Source: Clostridioides difficile CD160 (lineage in GTDB: Bacteria > Bacillota > Clostridia > Peptostreptococcales > Peptostreptococcaceae). From it: a stretch of DNA of 64,000 bases. Of the stretch, positions 1 to 7,513 are shown piece by piece. The DNA is taken from NCBI RefSeq assembly GCF_000449425.2, contig NZ_AVHW01000086.1:124001-188000 (forward strand), given 5' to 3'. Position numbers and translations under genes: made by a program. Each line of letters opens with the position of its first letter. Position 1 is the stretch's first letter. A model generated the notes under the pieces. The model had not been told where the DNA came from, searched no databases, and was given only the letters and a program-made list of their open reading frames with translations.

Positions 1-1045
1 CAACCCCTTGTGGTAAAATTAATATCTTATTAAATTCTTCTTTTCTATCTCTTATCATCTCAAACGCTTTGTATGTGTCTTCAAGCGAAAATCTATGAGA
101 TACCATTTCTTTTAATTTTATTTTTCCTTCATTAACTAGGTTGATTCCTTTAGTCCATTCTTGTCCTGGGAATGGTGCTGAATAAGAATTCCAGAAACCT
201 TTTAATTCTAGTTCTTTTCTAAATATATTTTCAAATGCTTCTTCTGATAAAGTTATATCTGAATATGCTATTCCTAAAAATCCTATTTTACTTTTCTTTT
301 TAGTTATAAGTAAGCATTGTTCTTGAGTTATTTTTGAACCTGCACATTCAAGAGCTATATCAACACCTTTTCCATCAGTAAGTTCTTTTATTTTTTCTAC
401 TGGGTTAACATCTTTAGCATTGATTATTATATCAGCCCCTAGTTCCTTTGATTCTCTTAATTTATTATCAGATATATCAACTGCTATAATTTTTCCTGCT
501 CCTGCTATTTTAAGTCCTTGTATTACTAATTGTCCCATTGTTCCACTACCCATTACAGCTACAGTGTCTCCAACTTGAACACCTATATTAAGTACTCCAT
601 GCATAGCAACTGCTAATGGCTCTATCATAGCTGCATCTTCAAAATCCATGTCTCCTATTGGTAATACATTTGTAGCTTTTATATTTGCATACTCTGCAAA
701 AGCTCCAAAAGTCTTAGCTCCTAACATTCCATGGTCATCACATAGTGAAAATAATCCTCTTTTACAATATTCACATTCATTACAAGGTATAAAAGGAATT
801 GCAACTACTCTATCTCCAACTTTTACATTCTTTACATCCTTACCAACTTCAGCAATTACTCCAGAAAATTCATGTCCTGGTATAGCTGGAACTGGATATT
901 TCCAATGTTTTAATACTCTTGGAGGATCTGACCCACATATTCCTGCTGCCATAACTTTTATTTTTACTTCATCACTTTCACATGGTTTTATTTCTATATC
1001 TTCAAATCTCATATCATTTGTGCCATGTAATACTGCTGCTTTCAC
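1..1045 (-). CDS. gatD: Galactitol-1-phosphate 5-dehydrogenase-like zinc alcohol dehydrogenase (3' end outside window)
   Basis: Medium-chain zinc-dependent dehydrogenase, likely oxidising galactitol 1-phosphate to tagatose 6-phosphate with NAD. About 348 residues are visible and the gene runs off the left edge within a few codons of its end. The start is a GTG at 1045 (reading V/M-K-A-A-V-L-H-G-T) behind a GGAGGAG-type ribosome site. Visible hallmarks are the N-terminal A-G-I-C-G-S-D zinc-ligand motif, the G-H-E-F-S-G-V motif, a cluster of cysteines for a structural zinc, and a Rossmann region near the middle. It is the last gene of the galactitol PTS operon, 130 bases after the EIIC gene, and that context is what points to galactitol rather than another polyol. 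Sorbitol or threonine dehydrogenase activity cannot be excluded from sequence. Confidence 0.82.
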   Translation of the reverse strand, partial: MKAAVLHGTNDMRFEDIEIKPCESDEVKIKVMAAGICGSDPPRVLKHWKYPVPAIPGHEFSGVIAEVGKDVKNVKVGDRVVAIPFIPCNECEYCKRGLFSLCDDHGMLGAKTFGAFAEYANIKATNVLPIGDMDFEDAAMIEPLAVAMHGVLNIGVQVGDTVAVMGSGTMGQLVIQGLKIAGAGKIIAVDISDNKLRESKELGADIIINAKDVNPVEKIKELTDGKGVDIALECAGSKITQEQCLLITKKKSKIGFLGIAYSDITLSEEAFENIFRKELELKGFWNSYSAPFPGQEWTKGINLVNEGKIKLKEMVSHRFSLEDTYKAFEMIRDRKEEFNKILILPQGV

Positions 1046-1175
1046 GATAAATCTCCTCCTCTTGTATTTTGTATTTTTTAAAAATTTATAAAAAATATTA
1101 CTCTTTTCTAGTAGCTGCTAAATGTTAAATTTTCGCATACTTTACTAAAAAAGAGTAATCTCTATTAACTACATA

Positions 1176-2450
1176 TTAGAATATTCCAAATGAAGAAACT
1201 AATTGAGATAATTTCAATATTCCCCATTTTAGCAAGTTACCACCTGTATCTATACTTGTAACCATTGTTGTTCCTTTTGGCATCATATCTGCTTGTTGTA
1301 ATAATTGTGTATGAACATCTGCAAAGTTTGTAGCCATGTAAAGTGATATAGCTATTACTATAGTTCCTGTTATAACTGATTGAACTATATTACCTTTTCT
1401 AAAGCATACTATAAATGCCATATAGAATGGTATTGTCGCTAAGTCTCCAAATGGTAAAACTTTATTTCCTGGTAATATAACAGCTAAGAATAGAGTTATA
1501 GGAACAAGTATAAGAGCTGTTGATATAACTGCTGGATGTCCAGTTGCTACTGCTGCATCTAGTCCTATATAAAGTTCTCTGTCTCCATATTTTGCTTGTA
1601 AGAAATCTCTTATTGATTCTGAAATTGGAATTAAACCTTCCATTAATATTCTAACCATTCTAGGCATAAGTAACATTACTGCACCCATTGATATACCTAC
1701 ATTGAATATTCCTGCTACATCATATCCAGCAAGTGCTCCAAGTATTATACCTAATATAATACCCATCATCATTGGTTCCCCAAATATACCAAATCTTTTT
1801 TGTATAGAGTCTGGGTCTGCTTGTATTTTATTTATTCCTGGTATTTTTTCAACAAATTTTCCTACTAAATATCCAAGTGGAGCAAATGAAGCTGTTGAAC
1901 CAGTTGGTAATGCTATACCTTCTAAATCGTAAAATTCCTGGACGTTTTTGGCTGTTTTTTCTGCAATAAATAGTACTAATAATTCCATTAATATCGCACA
2001 GAATATAGCCCAAATATAACTTCCTGTTACTATATATCCAACTGCACCTGCTACTATAAAGTGCCAATAGTTCCATATATCAACGTTTAATATCTTTGTT
2101 TTATTGAAGTATAATAATAGTAAGTTTACTAATAAACAAACTGGTATTAATATTGGTGCAACTGGTGAAGCCCATGTTGCTGATGCTGTTGTTGGCCAAC
2201 CAACATCTATTACTGTTAAGTTAAGTCCAAATCTTTCAACCATTCCTTGAGCTGCTGGCCCTAGTGTTGAAGTTAATAGGTTTACAACTAAGTTTATACC
2301 CACAAACCCTATACCAATTGTAAGACCTGACTTTAGAGCTTTTGTAAACTTAATTCTAAATATCATTCCTAAGACTACAATTGTTATTGGTAGTATTACT
2401 GTTGGTCCCATGTTTAAAATGTATTGTACTACTGCTAATAATTTATCCAT
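1176..2450 (-). CDS. gatC: PTS galactitol-type EIIC membrane component
   Basis: Membrane channel of a galactitol-family phosphotransferase system (424 residues), which binds and translocates the polyol while the partner EIIB phosphorylates it. The sequence is strongly hydrophobic with about ten membrane segments and reads like the PTS_EIIC GatC family, including the conserved cytoplasmic stretch G-I-A-L-P-T-G-S-T-A-S-F-A-P and the D-R-E-L-Y-I-G-L-D-A-A-V-A motif. It lies between the EIIB gene upstream and the dehydrogenase downstream. The start has a good AGGAGG-like site about eight bases upstream. The galactitol assignment rests on the family and on the gatD neighbour. Confidence 0.88.
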   Translation of the reverse strand: MDKLLAVVQYILNMGPTVILPITIVVLGMIFRIKFTKALKSGLTIGIGFVGINLVVNLLTSTLGPAAQGMVERFGLNLTVIDVGWPTTASATWASPVAPILIPVCLLVNLLLLYFNKTKILNVDIWNYWHFIVAGAVGYIVTGSYIWAIFCAILMELLVLFIAEKTAKNVQEFYDLEGIALPTGSTASFAPLGYLVGKFVEKIPGINKIQADPDSIQKRFGIFGEPMMMGIILGIILGALAGYDVAGIFNVGISMGAVMLLMPRMVRILMEGLIPISESIRDFLQAKYGDRELYIGLDAAVATGHPAVISTALILVPITLFLAVILPGNKVLPFGDLATIPFYMAFIVCFRKGNIVQSVITGTIVIAISLYMATNFADVHTQLLQQADMMPKGTTMVTSIDTGGNLLKWGILKLSQLVSSFGIF

Positions 2451-2508
2451 TTATAAATCCTCCTTTTTCTGTTTTATAAAATATGATTTCAATGTATTTA
2501 TGATAGGA

Positions 2509-2784
2509 TTATTTTAAAGCATCTAATATTTTTTTATCTAATGCTGCTGTATTTACTCCAGTTATATACGCTGTTGCTTTTATTGCTGGTATATTATAAG
2601 TTGTTGGTAATATAGTTGTAGATACTATTAAATCTGCTCCATCTTGCTTTGTTGCACACTCAGCTATTTTGCATTGTATAACTTCTGCTTGTATATTATT
2701 TTCCTTAACTAATCTCTCTACCTTGTCACAAACTACTGTTGATGTTGCTATTCCTGCTCCACATGCTACTAATATTTTTTTCAT
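2509..2784 (-). CDS. gatB: PTS galactitol-type EIIB component
   Basis: Small cytoplasmic EIIB protein of 91 residues that carries the phosphate from EIIA to the sugar. The phosphocysteine is in the N-terminal loop K-K-I-L-V-A-C-G-A-G-I-A-T-S-T, typical of the lactose/galactitol EIIB fold. Length and position (between EIIA and EIIC genes) are as usual for gat operons. The ribosome site GGGAGGAAATAAAA precedes the ATG. Confidence 0.9.
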   Translation of the reverse strand: MKKILVACGAGIATSTVVCDKVERLVKENNIQAEVIQCKIAECATKQDGADLIVSTTILPTTYNIPAIKATAYITGVNTAALDKKILDALK

Positions 2785-2848
2785 TTTTATTTCCTCCCAA
2801 TGATTTTATTTTTCTATTTTTTATTCTTAGTACTTTTATTTTTTATTT

Positions 2849-3307
2849 TTATAAAGACTTTATTGTCTTTAAAACTTCTTCTTTGTCAGTAGAATTTATT
2901 AACTTGTCAACTAACTCTTTATTTTGCATAATTCCCATTAACTCTGTTAATACAGATAATTGACTATGTGGTTGATTAAGTCCTAGTACAAAAGCTAAAT
3001 TTACAGGAACTTTTTCATCTTGGTCTTCCATAGAACTAAATACTACTGGTTCATTAAAAGTACAGACTGCTATAAATTGCTCTTTTATATATTCTGCATC
3101 TGTATGTGGTATGGCTACTCCATAATCACCTAGATTTAAACCTGTTGGAAATACATTCTCTCTTCCTAATATTTTTTCTCCAAATTCTTCTTTTACAAAG
3201 CCTAATTCAAAAACTTTATTATGTATTTCTTTAAAGAAATCTTCTTTTGTTTTACACTCCATTTTAAGGTTTATAACTTTATCACTTACAAAATTTATAA
3301 ACTCCAT
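2849..3307 (-). CDS. gatA: PTS fructose/mannitol-type EIIA component
   Basis: First gene of the galactitol operon; cytoplasmic EIIA domain of 152 residues that takes phosphate from HPr on the histidine in the motif V-A-I-P-H-T-D-A-E. The start was placed at 3307 because AGGAGGTGTAAAT lies directly before this ATG; a longer in-frame start at 3328 would include the ribosome site in the coding region. A sigma-54 promoter lies about 60 bases upstream. The next gene, the EIIB, follows after 64 bases. Confidence 0.88.
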   Translation of the reverse strand: MEFINFVSDKVINLKMECKTKEDFFKEIHNKVFELGFVKEEFGEKILGRENVFPTGLNLGDYGVAIPHTDAEYIKEQFIAVCTFNEPVVFSSMEDQDEKVPVNLAFVLGLNQPHSQLSVLTELMGIMQNKELVDKLINSTDKEEVLKTIKSL

Positions 3308-3363
3308 ATTTACACCTCCTAATTGCACTTATCTTATATCTTGTTTTTCTTGCCTTTATATAA

Positions 3364-3380
3364 AGCATGTCGCGTGCCAA
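3364..3380 (-). promoter_or_regulatory. Sigma-54 (-24/-12) promoter of the gat operon
   Basis: On the minus strand the site reads TTGGCACGCGACATGCT. It matches TGGCACG-N4-TTGCW with the diagnostic GG and GC dinucleotides at the right spacing. It sits 57 bases before the gatA start. A sigma-54 activator with PTS domains is encoded at 10516-13440, which supports this reading. Confidence 0.85.
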
Positions 3381-3404
3381 AAAGTGGCTTTTTTTGTGAA
3401 ACAA

Positions 3405-3420
3405 AAGAAAATGTTTTCCC
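3405..3420. promoter_or_regulatory. CcpA (cre) site upstream of the gat promoter
   Basis: The sequence AAGAAAATGTTTTCCC fits the C. difficile CcpA consensus as I remember it (RRGAAAANGTTTTCWW) at every position except the last two. It lies about 25 bases upstream of the -24 element, which suggests that preferred sugars repress galactitol uptake. Confidence 0.65.
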
Positions 3421-3799
3421 TAAAATACCACTCTGTTATAGGATTTAACCTAACTTTCATTGATAAATTTTTTTTAATTTTTATTTTAATTTTTACTTGT
3501 TAATCACTTAACTAACCATACTTTTTTATATTTTTTGTGGTTTTTTTTGTTACAGAAATGATTTTTTTGTTTTTTATTAATGGTTTTTTATGTTTAATAA
3601 TAATTTTATGTAATTATTCTCTCTAAATATGATTTACTTTTTTATATTTTCTCTATCATTCTATTTTTATATGAATGAATTTTCATATAATTGTCCAATA
3701 AAATTCATTTTTGGCATAAATAAATTCATCTATTTTCTTTATTCATATAATAAAATCAAGTTGTCAATATGAAAACTTAATATGAAAAGGTGGTAAACT

Positions 3800-5278
3800 A
3801 TGAAAAGAAAAAATTTATTTAAGATTGTATTTTTATGCAGTGTATTATTCATTTTTGGATTATTTGTAAATCGAGTCTTTGCAAGTCAAAACAAATCAAA
3901 ACCAACACTAGATATTACTATAAATGGTTATAATATAACACTTTCTAAAGAAGGCATTTTTAATAGTCAAAATGTAAAGCAACTTAATTCTACTAATCAA
4001 AATAGCATAACAATAAAAAGTCATGATAAAGCAAGCATCGTAAAAATAAATGACAAAGAAATAGATATATCTAAAAATTCTACTTTTGAATTGAAAGAAA
4101 TAAATAGCTCTTCAAAAATAAAAATATCTGTTATGTACAAAAACGAAAATTCATATAGAAATTATTATATAAATTCTCTTTCAAAAAATTTTCCAAAATA
4201 TAATGTTACTGCAAATAGCCCTTATGATGGTGATTATTATCTTACTACACACAATGAAGAACATAATTTTGTATTTAAATTGGACAATGATGGAAATATA
4301 GTTTTTTATAAAGAAGTTGAATCAAATCCTTTTGACTTTAAAAAAATAACTACAGAGGATGGAAAAATTAGATATGGATACTTACTACAAGATAAAGACT
4401 CAACAAAAAGAATAAATGCCGTTGGATATTCACCAACTTATCTTGTAATCTTAGATGAAAATTATAATGAAATAAATAAAATTACTATGGAAAAAAGTGA
4501 AAATATAGAGGCTGGCACTGAATTAGAAAATCATGACTTTATATACATAAATGATAATCACTACATTGTTTCTAGTTATCAAAAAGTTAAAGCAACAAAT
4601 ATTTCATCAGACTTAAGTAAAGGGAATTCACCTTATGTGGTAAATAGTGTATTACAAGAAATAAAAGATGGAAAAGTTGTATGGCAGTGGGAAAGCATTG
4701 ACAACCAGAAACTATATTCAGAAAGTGTTGAAAATAATACTTTTAGCGACAAAAGTGACTCAGCTTTAGATTATGTACATTTTAATTCTATGACTATTGA
4801 CCCAAATGATGGAAACTTAATTTGTTCATTTAGAAATTTAGATGAAGTTATAAAATTAGATAGAAAAACAGGAGAAATTGTTTGGACACTAGGAGGATTA
4901 GGAGATGAGTTTAACTTAACAGATAATCAAAAATTCTCAAGACAACATAATGCTAGAATTACAGAAGATGGATATATAACTCTATATGATAATGGTGTAA
5001 AAAATCAAGCTACAAGAGTTGTTAAAATAAAATTGGATGAAGAAAATAAAAAAGTTACTGAATATCATTCATACAGTATAGATGACTACTATAAATACAT
5101 GGGTTCAGTTCAAGAAATAGATAGTGATAAAAAAGTATTTTTAATTGGTACTGGAGGAAAAGCTGGAGAAAATCAAGATTTAGTAGCTATAGAAAAAGAC
5201 TTTTCTAATGACAAAATTTATTTTAAGTTCTCATTTAAAAGTGGCGAAAGTATGTATAGATGTTATAAGATTCAATAA
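3800..5278 (+). CDS. Exported arylsulfotransferase (ASST)-family protein
   Basis: A 492-residue protein with an N-terminal signal sequence (hydrophobic residues about 8-27, likely cut after V-F-A). Residues about 130-490 look like the arylsulfotransferase beta-propeller family, which moves sulfate between phenolic compounds without PAPS. The pattern E-N-H-D, then D-Y-V-H-F-N-S-M, then S-F-R-N-L-D-E-V, then F-S-R-Q-H-N-A-R reproduces in order the three histidines and one arginine of the E. coli AssT active site. The N-terminal 35-125 region looks like a separate beta domain. It stands alone, with AAAGGTGG before the start and a hairpin terminator after it. Substrate is unknown; a phenolic sulfate from host or diet is possible. 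Confidence 0.78.
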   Translation: MKRKNLFKIVFLCSVLFIFGLFVNRVFASQNKSKPTLDITINGYNITLSKEGIFNSQNVKQLNSTNQNSITIKSHDKASIVKINDKEIDISKNSTFELKEINSSSKIKISVMYKNENSYRNYYINSLSKNFPKYNVTANSPYDGDYYLTTHNEEHNFVFKLDNDGNIVFYKEVESNPFDFKKITTEDGKIRYGYLLQDKDSTKRINAVGYSPTYLVILDENYNEINKITMEKSENIEAGTELENHDFIYINDNHYIVSSYQKVKATNISSDLSKGNSPYVVNSVLQEIKDGKVVWQWESIDNQKLYSESVENNTFSDKSDSALDYVHFNSMTIDPNDGNLICSFRNLDEVIKLDRKTGEIVWTLGGLGDEFNLTDNQKFSRQHNARITEDGYITLYDNGVKNQATRVVKIKLDEENKKVTEYHSYSIDDYYKYMGSVQEIDSDKKVFLIGTGGKAGENQDLVAIEKDFSNDKIYFKFSFKSGESMYRCYKIQ

Positions 5279-5320
5279 AAAATTTATCTTGAAATAGATA
5301 CCAATTTAAATTAATACAGC

Positions 5321-5365
5321 TCCTGCAAGTAAAATAAACCTATTATTTCACTTGCAGGATTATTA
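5321..5365 (+). terminator. Rho-independent terminator after the ASST-like gene
   Basis: CCTGCAAGTAAAATA pairs with TATTTCACTTGCAGG (one mismatch) over a short loop and is followed by a T-rich stretch. It starts about 45 bases after the stop codon. Confidence 0.8.
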
Positions 5366-5587
5366 TTTTAATATAAAAAGCAGATGCCAACTTTTATGTT
5401 GTTATAACACCTGCTTAAATATTAGAAAATCACTATAATACCATATTATTGGTATTTTCCTGCCTACAGTTTTTAATTTCTTATATTCACTATATAATTC
5501 TATTTATTTGGACTATATAAATTATTATAATACATATTTTCACTGTCCTGTATTAACTTCTACTTGTATATATATTAATTTAAGTTG

Positions 5588-7507
5588 TTAAGGTTTTGCT
5601 ATTACAAACCTTTGGTCTTCACTAGGAGAAACACTTTTCTGTTTTTCTATATATTCTGTTATTATATCAGTAACTTTAATGTTCGTCTTATCACACTTCT
5701 TAATATATTTCTCTGGAACACTATAGTCCATAACAGCAATTGAATATGATTTATTTAAATCTATAGAATCTCCTTCTGATGTTGTAATTTTTTTAATTCG
5801 TTTACCTGGTTTATCTGTTGGAGAGTACTCCATTTTAAGACCAGAGAAATAATAAAACCATCCACTACTATTGTTATCCACAGTTATAGAATGTTCTAAA
5901 GTATTAAGAAGGTCTTTACCAGTCATACTTATCTTCCATAGTGTACCAGTCTCTCCATGCTTTAAATCAGGAAATATTCGTTGTATATCTGTTGTAGTAA
6001 TATCACCTTTATAAAGCTTAGCACTAACTCCTTTACCATTATAGCGTCCATCTTTACCATTATCTAAAAATAATGCAATTTCACATCCACTTTTAGCACG
6101 CATCGCATCTGTTATAATATTTCCTGTTTCAATCATAGAGAAATCTTTTTTAGCATTTCCAATTATTTTAGGACTTACAGCTTTTGAAGAAAGGGTGCTC
6201 TGTTTATCCACCATTTTTATAACATCATTTTTATCTAAAGTTCCATTTATCATTCCAGCAAGACCATCACGCAACGAGTCTTGTGTATTTTTAAAAGTAG
6301 GAAAAACAGCATATCTACCATGTTCTAAAGCTGGCAATAAAGGTTCTATCTCAGGTTCACTTGGTAATGACATTCCCTTTAGACTTGAGAACATACCACC
6401 TGCATCACTAGACAATGATTTTTGCCCTTCAGGCGTACTAATATAATTCATCAACTGCATTACTAAATCATATTTTTCTTTATTTTTTGATTCAGTTAAA
6501 TTTTTATTAAGACCAATGTAACAAACCATATATAATCTAGCCCAATCTCCATCTTCTCCAGGGCTAAAAAATGGCATCAGTGCAAATTCATCAGTAGAAC
6601 CAGTTTGAGCAAAACCTGAACGTGCCAATAAATTAGAATCTTCTGTCATAGCACACTTACGAGTAAATAACATGTTTTGGCTATCTTGATAATGTAGGTT
6701 TAAATCATTCTTCTTTAGTATACCTTTTTGGATAAGTTCTTGAAAAACATCTAGAGACGTATTAAATTGGTCGCCAAAACTTCCATTTCCATTATTATAA
6801 TTATCAAGCCACTTAGCATCTTCAGGTTTACTAAAACTATTTGCATAGTTAAAACCAATAAATGGAGTCTCTAAAACTTCTTTATTTCCAAGACTCAATT
6901 GTAATGAACGTATACCTGTCTTCTCAATTTTTTGACATAGTTCAATAAACTCATTATAATTTTTAGGTACATCCCAACCATGTTCTTTGAATAACGTTTT
7001 ATTATATACAATAGCACGTATAGTTGCAGGACCTGGTAAATAGTAAAGTTTTCCATCCCTAATAATAGGTTTAAGCATAGATGTATTATATTTACTGGTA
7101 AAAGTCATACCAGACAAATCAATAAGTCGGTCATCCCAATATTCCTCTCCTACATCTAGTGGCCAAGTCATAACTATATCTGTTAAATCATCATGTTCTA
7201 GACGTGCTTTATATTCCTCTGCCAGAGTAGTATTAGCTGTATAGTTTCCAACTTGAACAATATCAATATTAGGAAACTTTTCTTCAACAGCCTTTTCAAA
7301 ATTATTAATTGAAAAAGCATACTTAACCAAAATGGTAATAGGAGTTCGATTATCTTGGGTTACTTTTTGTGTTAGAATATCTTCTGTTTCATTTTTTGTA
7401 CACCCACAAGTTATAAAAGTTACAAAAATACTAAGTAAAATTAATACCAAGGATAGTTTGATTTTATAAAAGCGTTTTAAACATTTAAGCTTCAAACATT
7501 GTAGCAT
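5588..7507 (-). CDS. Lipoprotein with solute-binding domain fused to a 5'-nucleotidase C-terminal domain
   Basis: A 639-residue predicted lipoprotein: signal peptide with lipobox I-T-C-G-C near residue 35. Residues about 55-430 are an extracellular solute-binding family 1 domain of the sugar-binding type (K-N-Y-N-E-F-I-E-L-C, G-P-A-T-I-R-A-I-V-Y-N-K-T-L-F). Residues about 470-620 look like the 5'-nucleotidase C-terminal domain (T-G-N-I-I-T-D-A-M-R-A-K-S-G-C, then D-I-T-T-T-D, then F-S-G-L-K-M-E-Y-S). The metallophosphatase domain normally found before it is absent. It starts 6 bases after the stop of the EAL gene, so the two are co-transcribed, and it may act as the external sensor or ligand for that membrane protein. 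No ABC permease genes are adjacent, which argues against ordinary uptake. Confidence 0.75.
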   Translation of the reverse strand: MLQCLKLKCLKRFYKIKLSLVLILLSIFVTFITCGCTKNETEDILTQKVTQDNRTPITILVKYAFSINNFEKAVEEKFPNIDIVQVGNYTANTTLAEEYKARLEHDDLTDIVMTWPLDVGEEYWDDRLIDLSGMTFTSKYNTSMLKPIIRDGKLYYLPGPATIRAIVYNKTLFKEHGWDVPKNYNEFIELCQKIEKTGIRSLQLSLGNKEVLETPFIGFNYANSFSKPEDAKWLDNYNNGNGSFGDQFNTSLDVFQELIQKGILKKNDLNLHYQDSQNMLFTRKCAMTEDSNLLARSGFAQTGSTDEFALMPFFSPGEDGDWARLYMVCYIGLNKNLTESKNKEKYDLVMQLMNYISTPEGQKSLSSDAGGMFSSLKGMSLPSEPEIEPLLPALEHGRYAVFPTFKNTQDSLRDGLAGMINGTLDKNDVIKMVDKQSTLSSKAVSPKIIGNAKKDFSMIETGNIITDAMRAKSGCEIALFLDNGKDGRYNGKGVSAKLYKGDITTTDIQRIFPDLKHGETGTLWKISMTGKDLLNTLEHSITVDNNSSGWFYYFSGLKMEYSPTDKPGKRIKKITTSEGDSIDLNKSYSIAVMDYSVPEKYIKKCDKTNIKVTDIITEYIEKQKSVSPSEDQRFVIAKP

Positions 7508-7513
7508 ATAGTA

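Larger units (their letters stand above)
3308..3799. other. Intergenic region between gat operon and the arylsulfotransferase-like gene
   Basis: A 492-base divergent intergenic region. It holds the sigma-54 promoter and the cre site of the gat operon; the rest is very AT-rich. An upstream activator site for the sigma-54 regulator is expected here but no clear inverted repeat was identified. No small gene is convincing. Confidence 0.5.

Noticed and set aside
5381-5420. Second hairpin (AAGCAG...CTGCTT) as terminator for the lipoprotein gene
   Set aside because: The stem is short and imperfect and is far from the stop codon; not strong enough to list.
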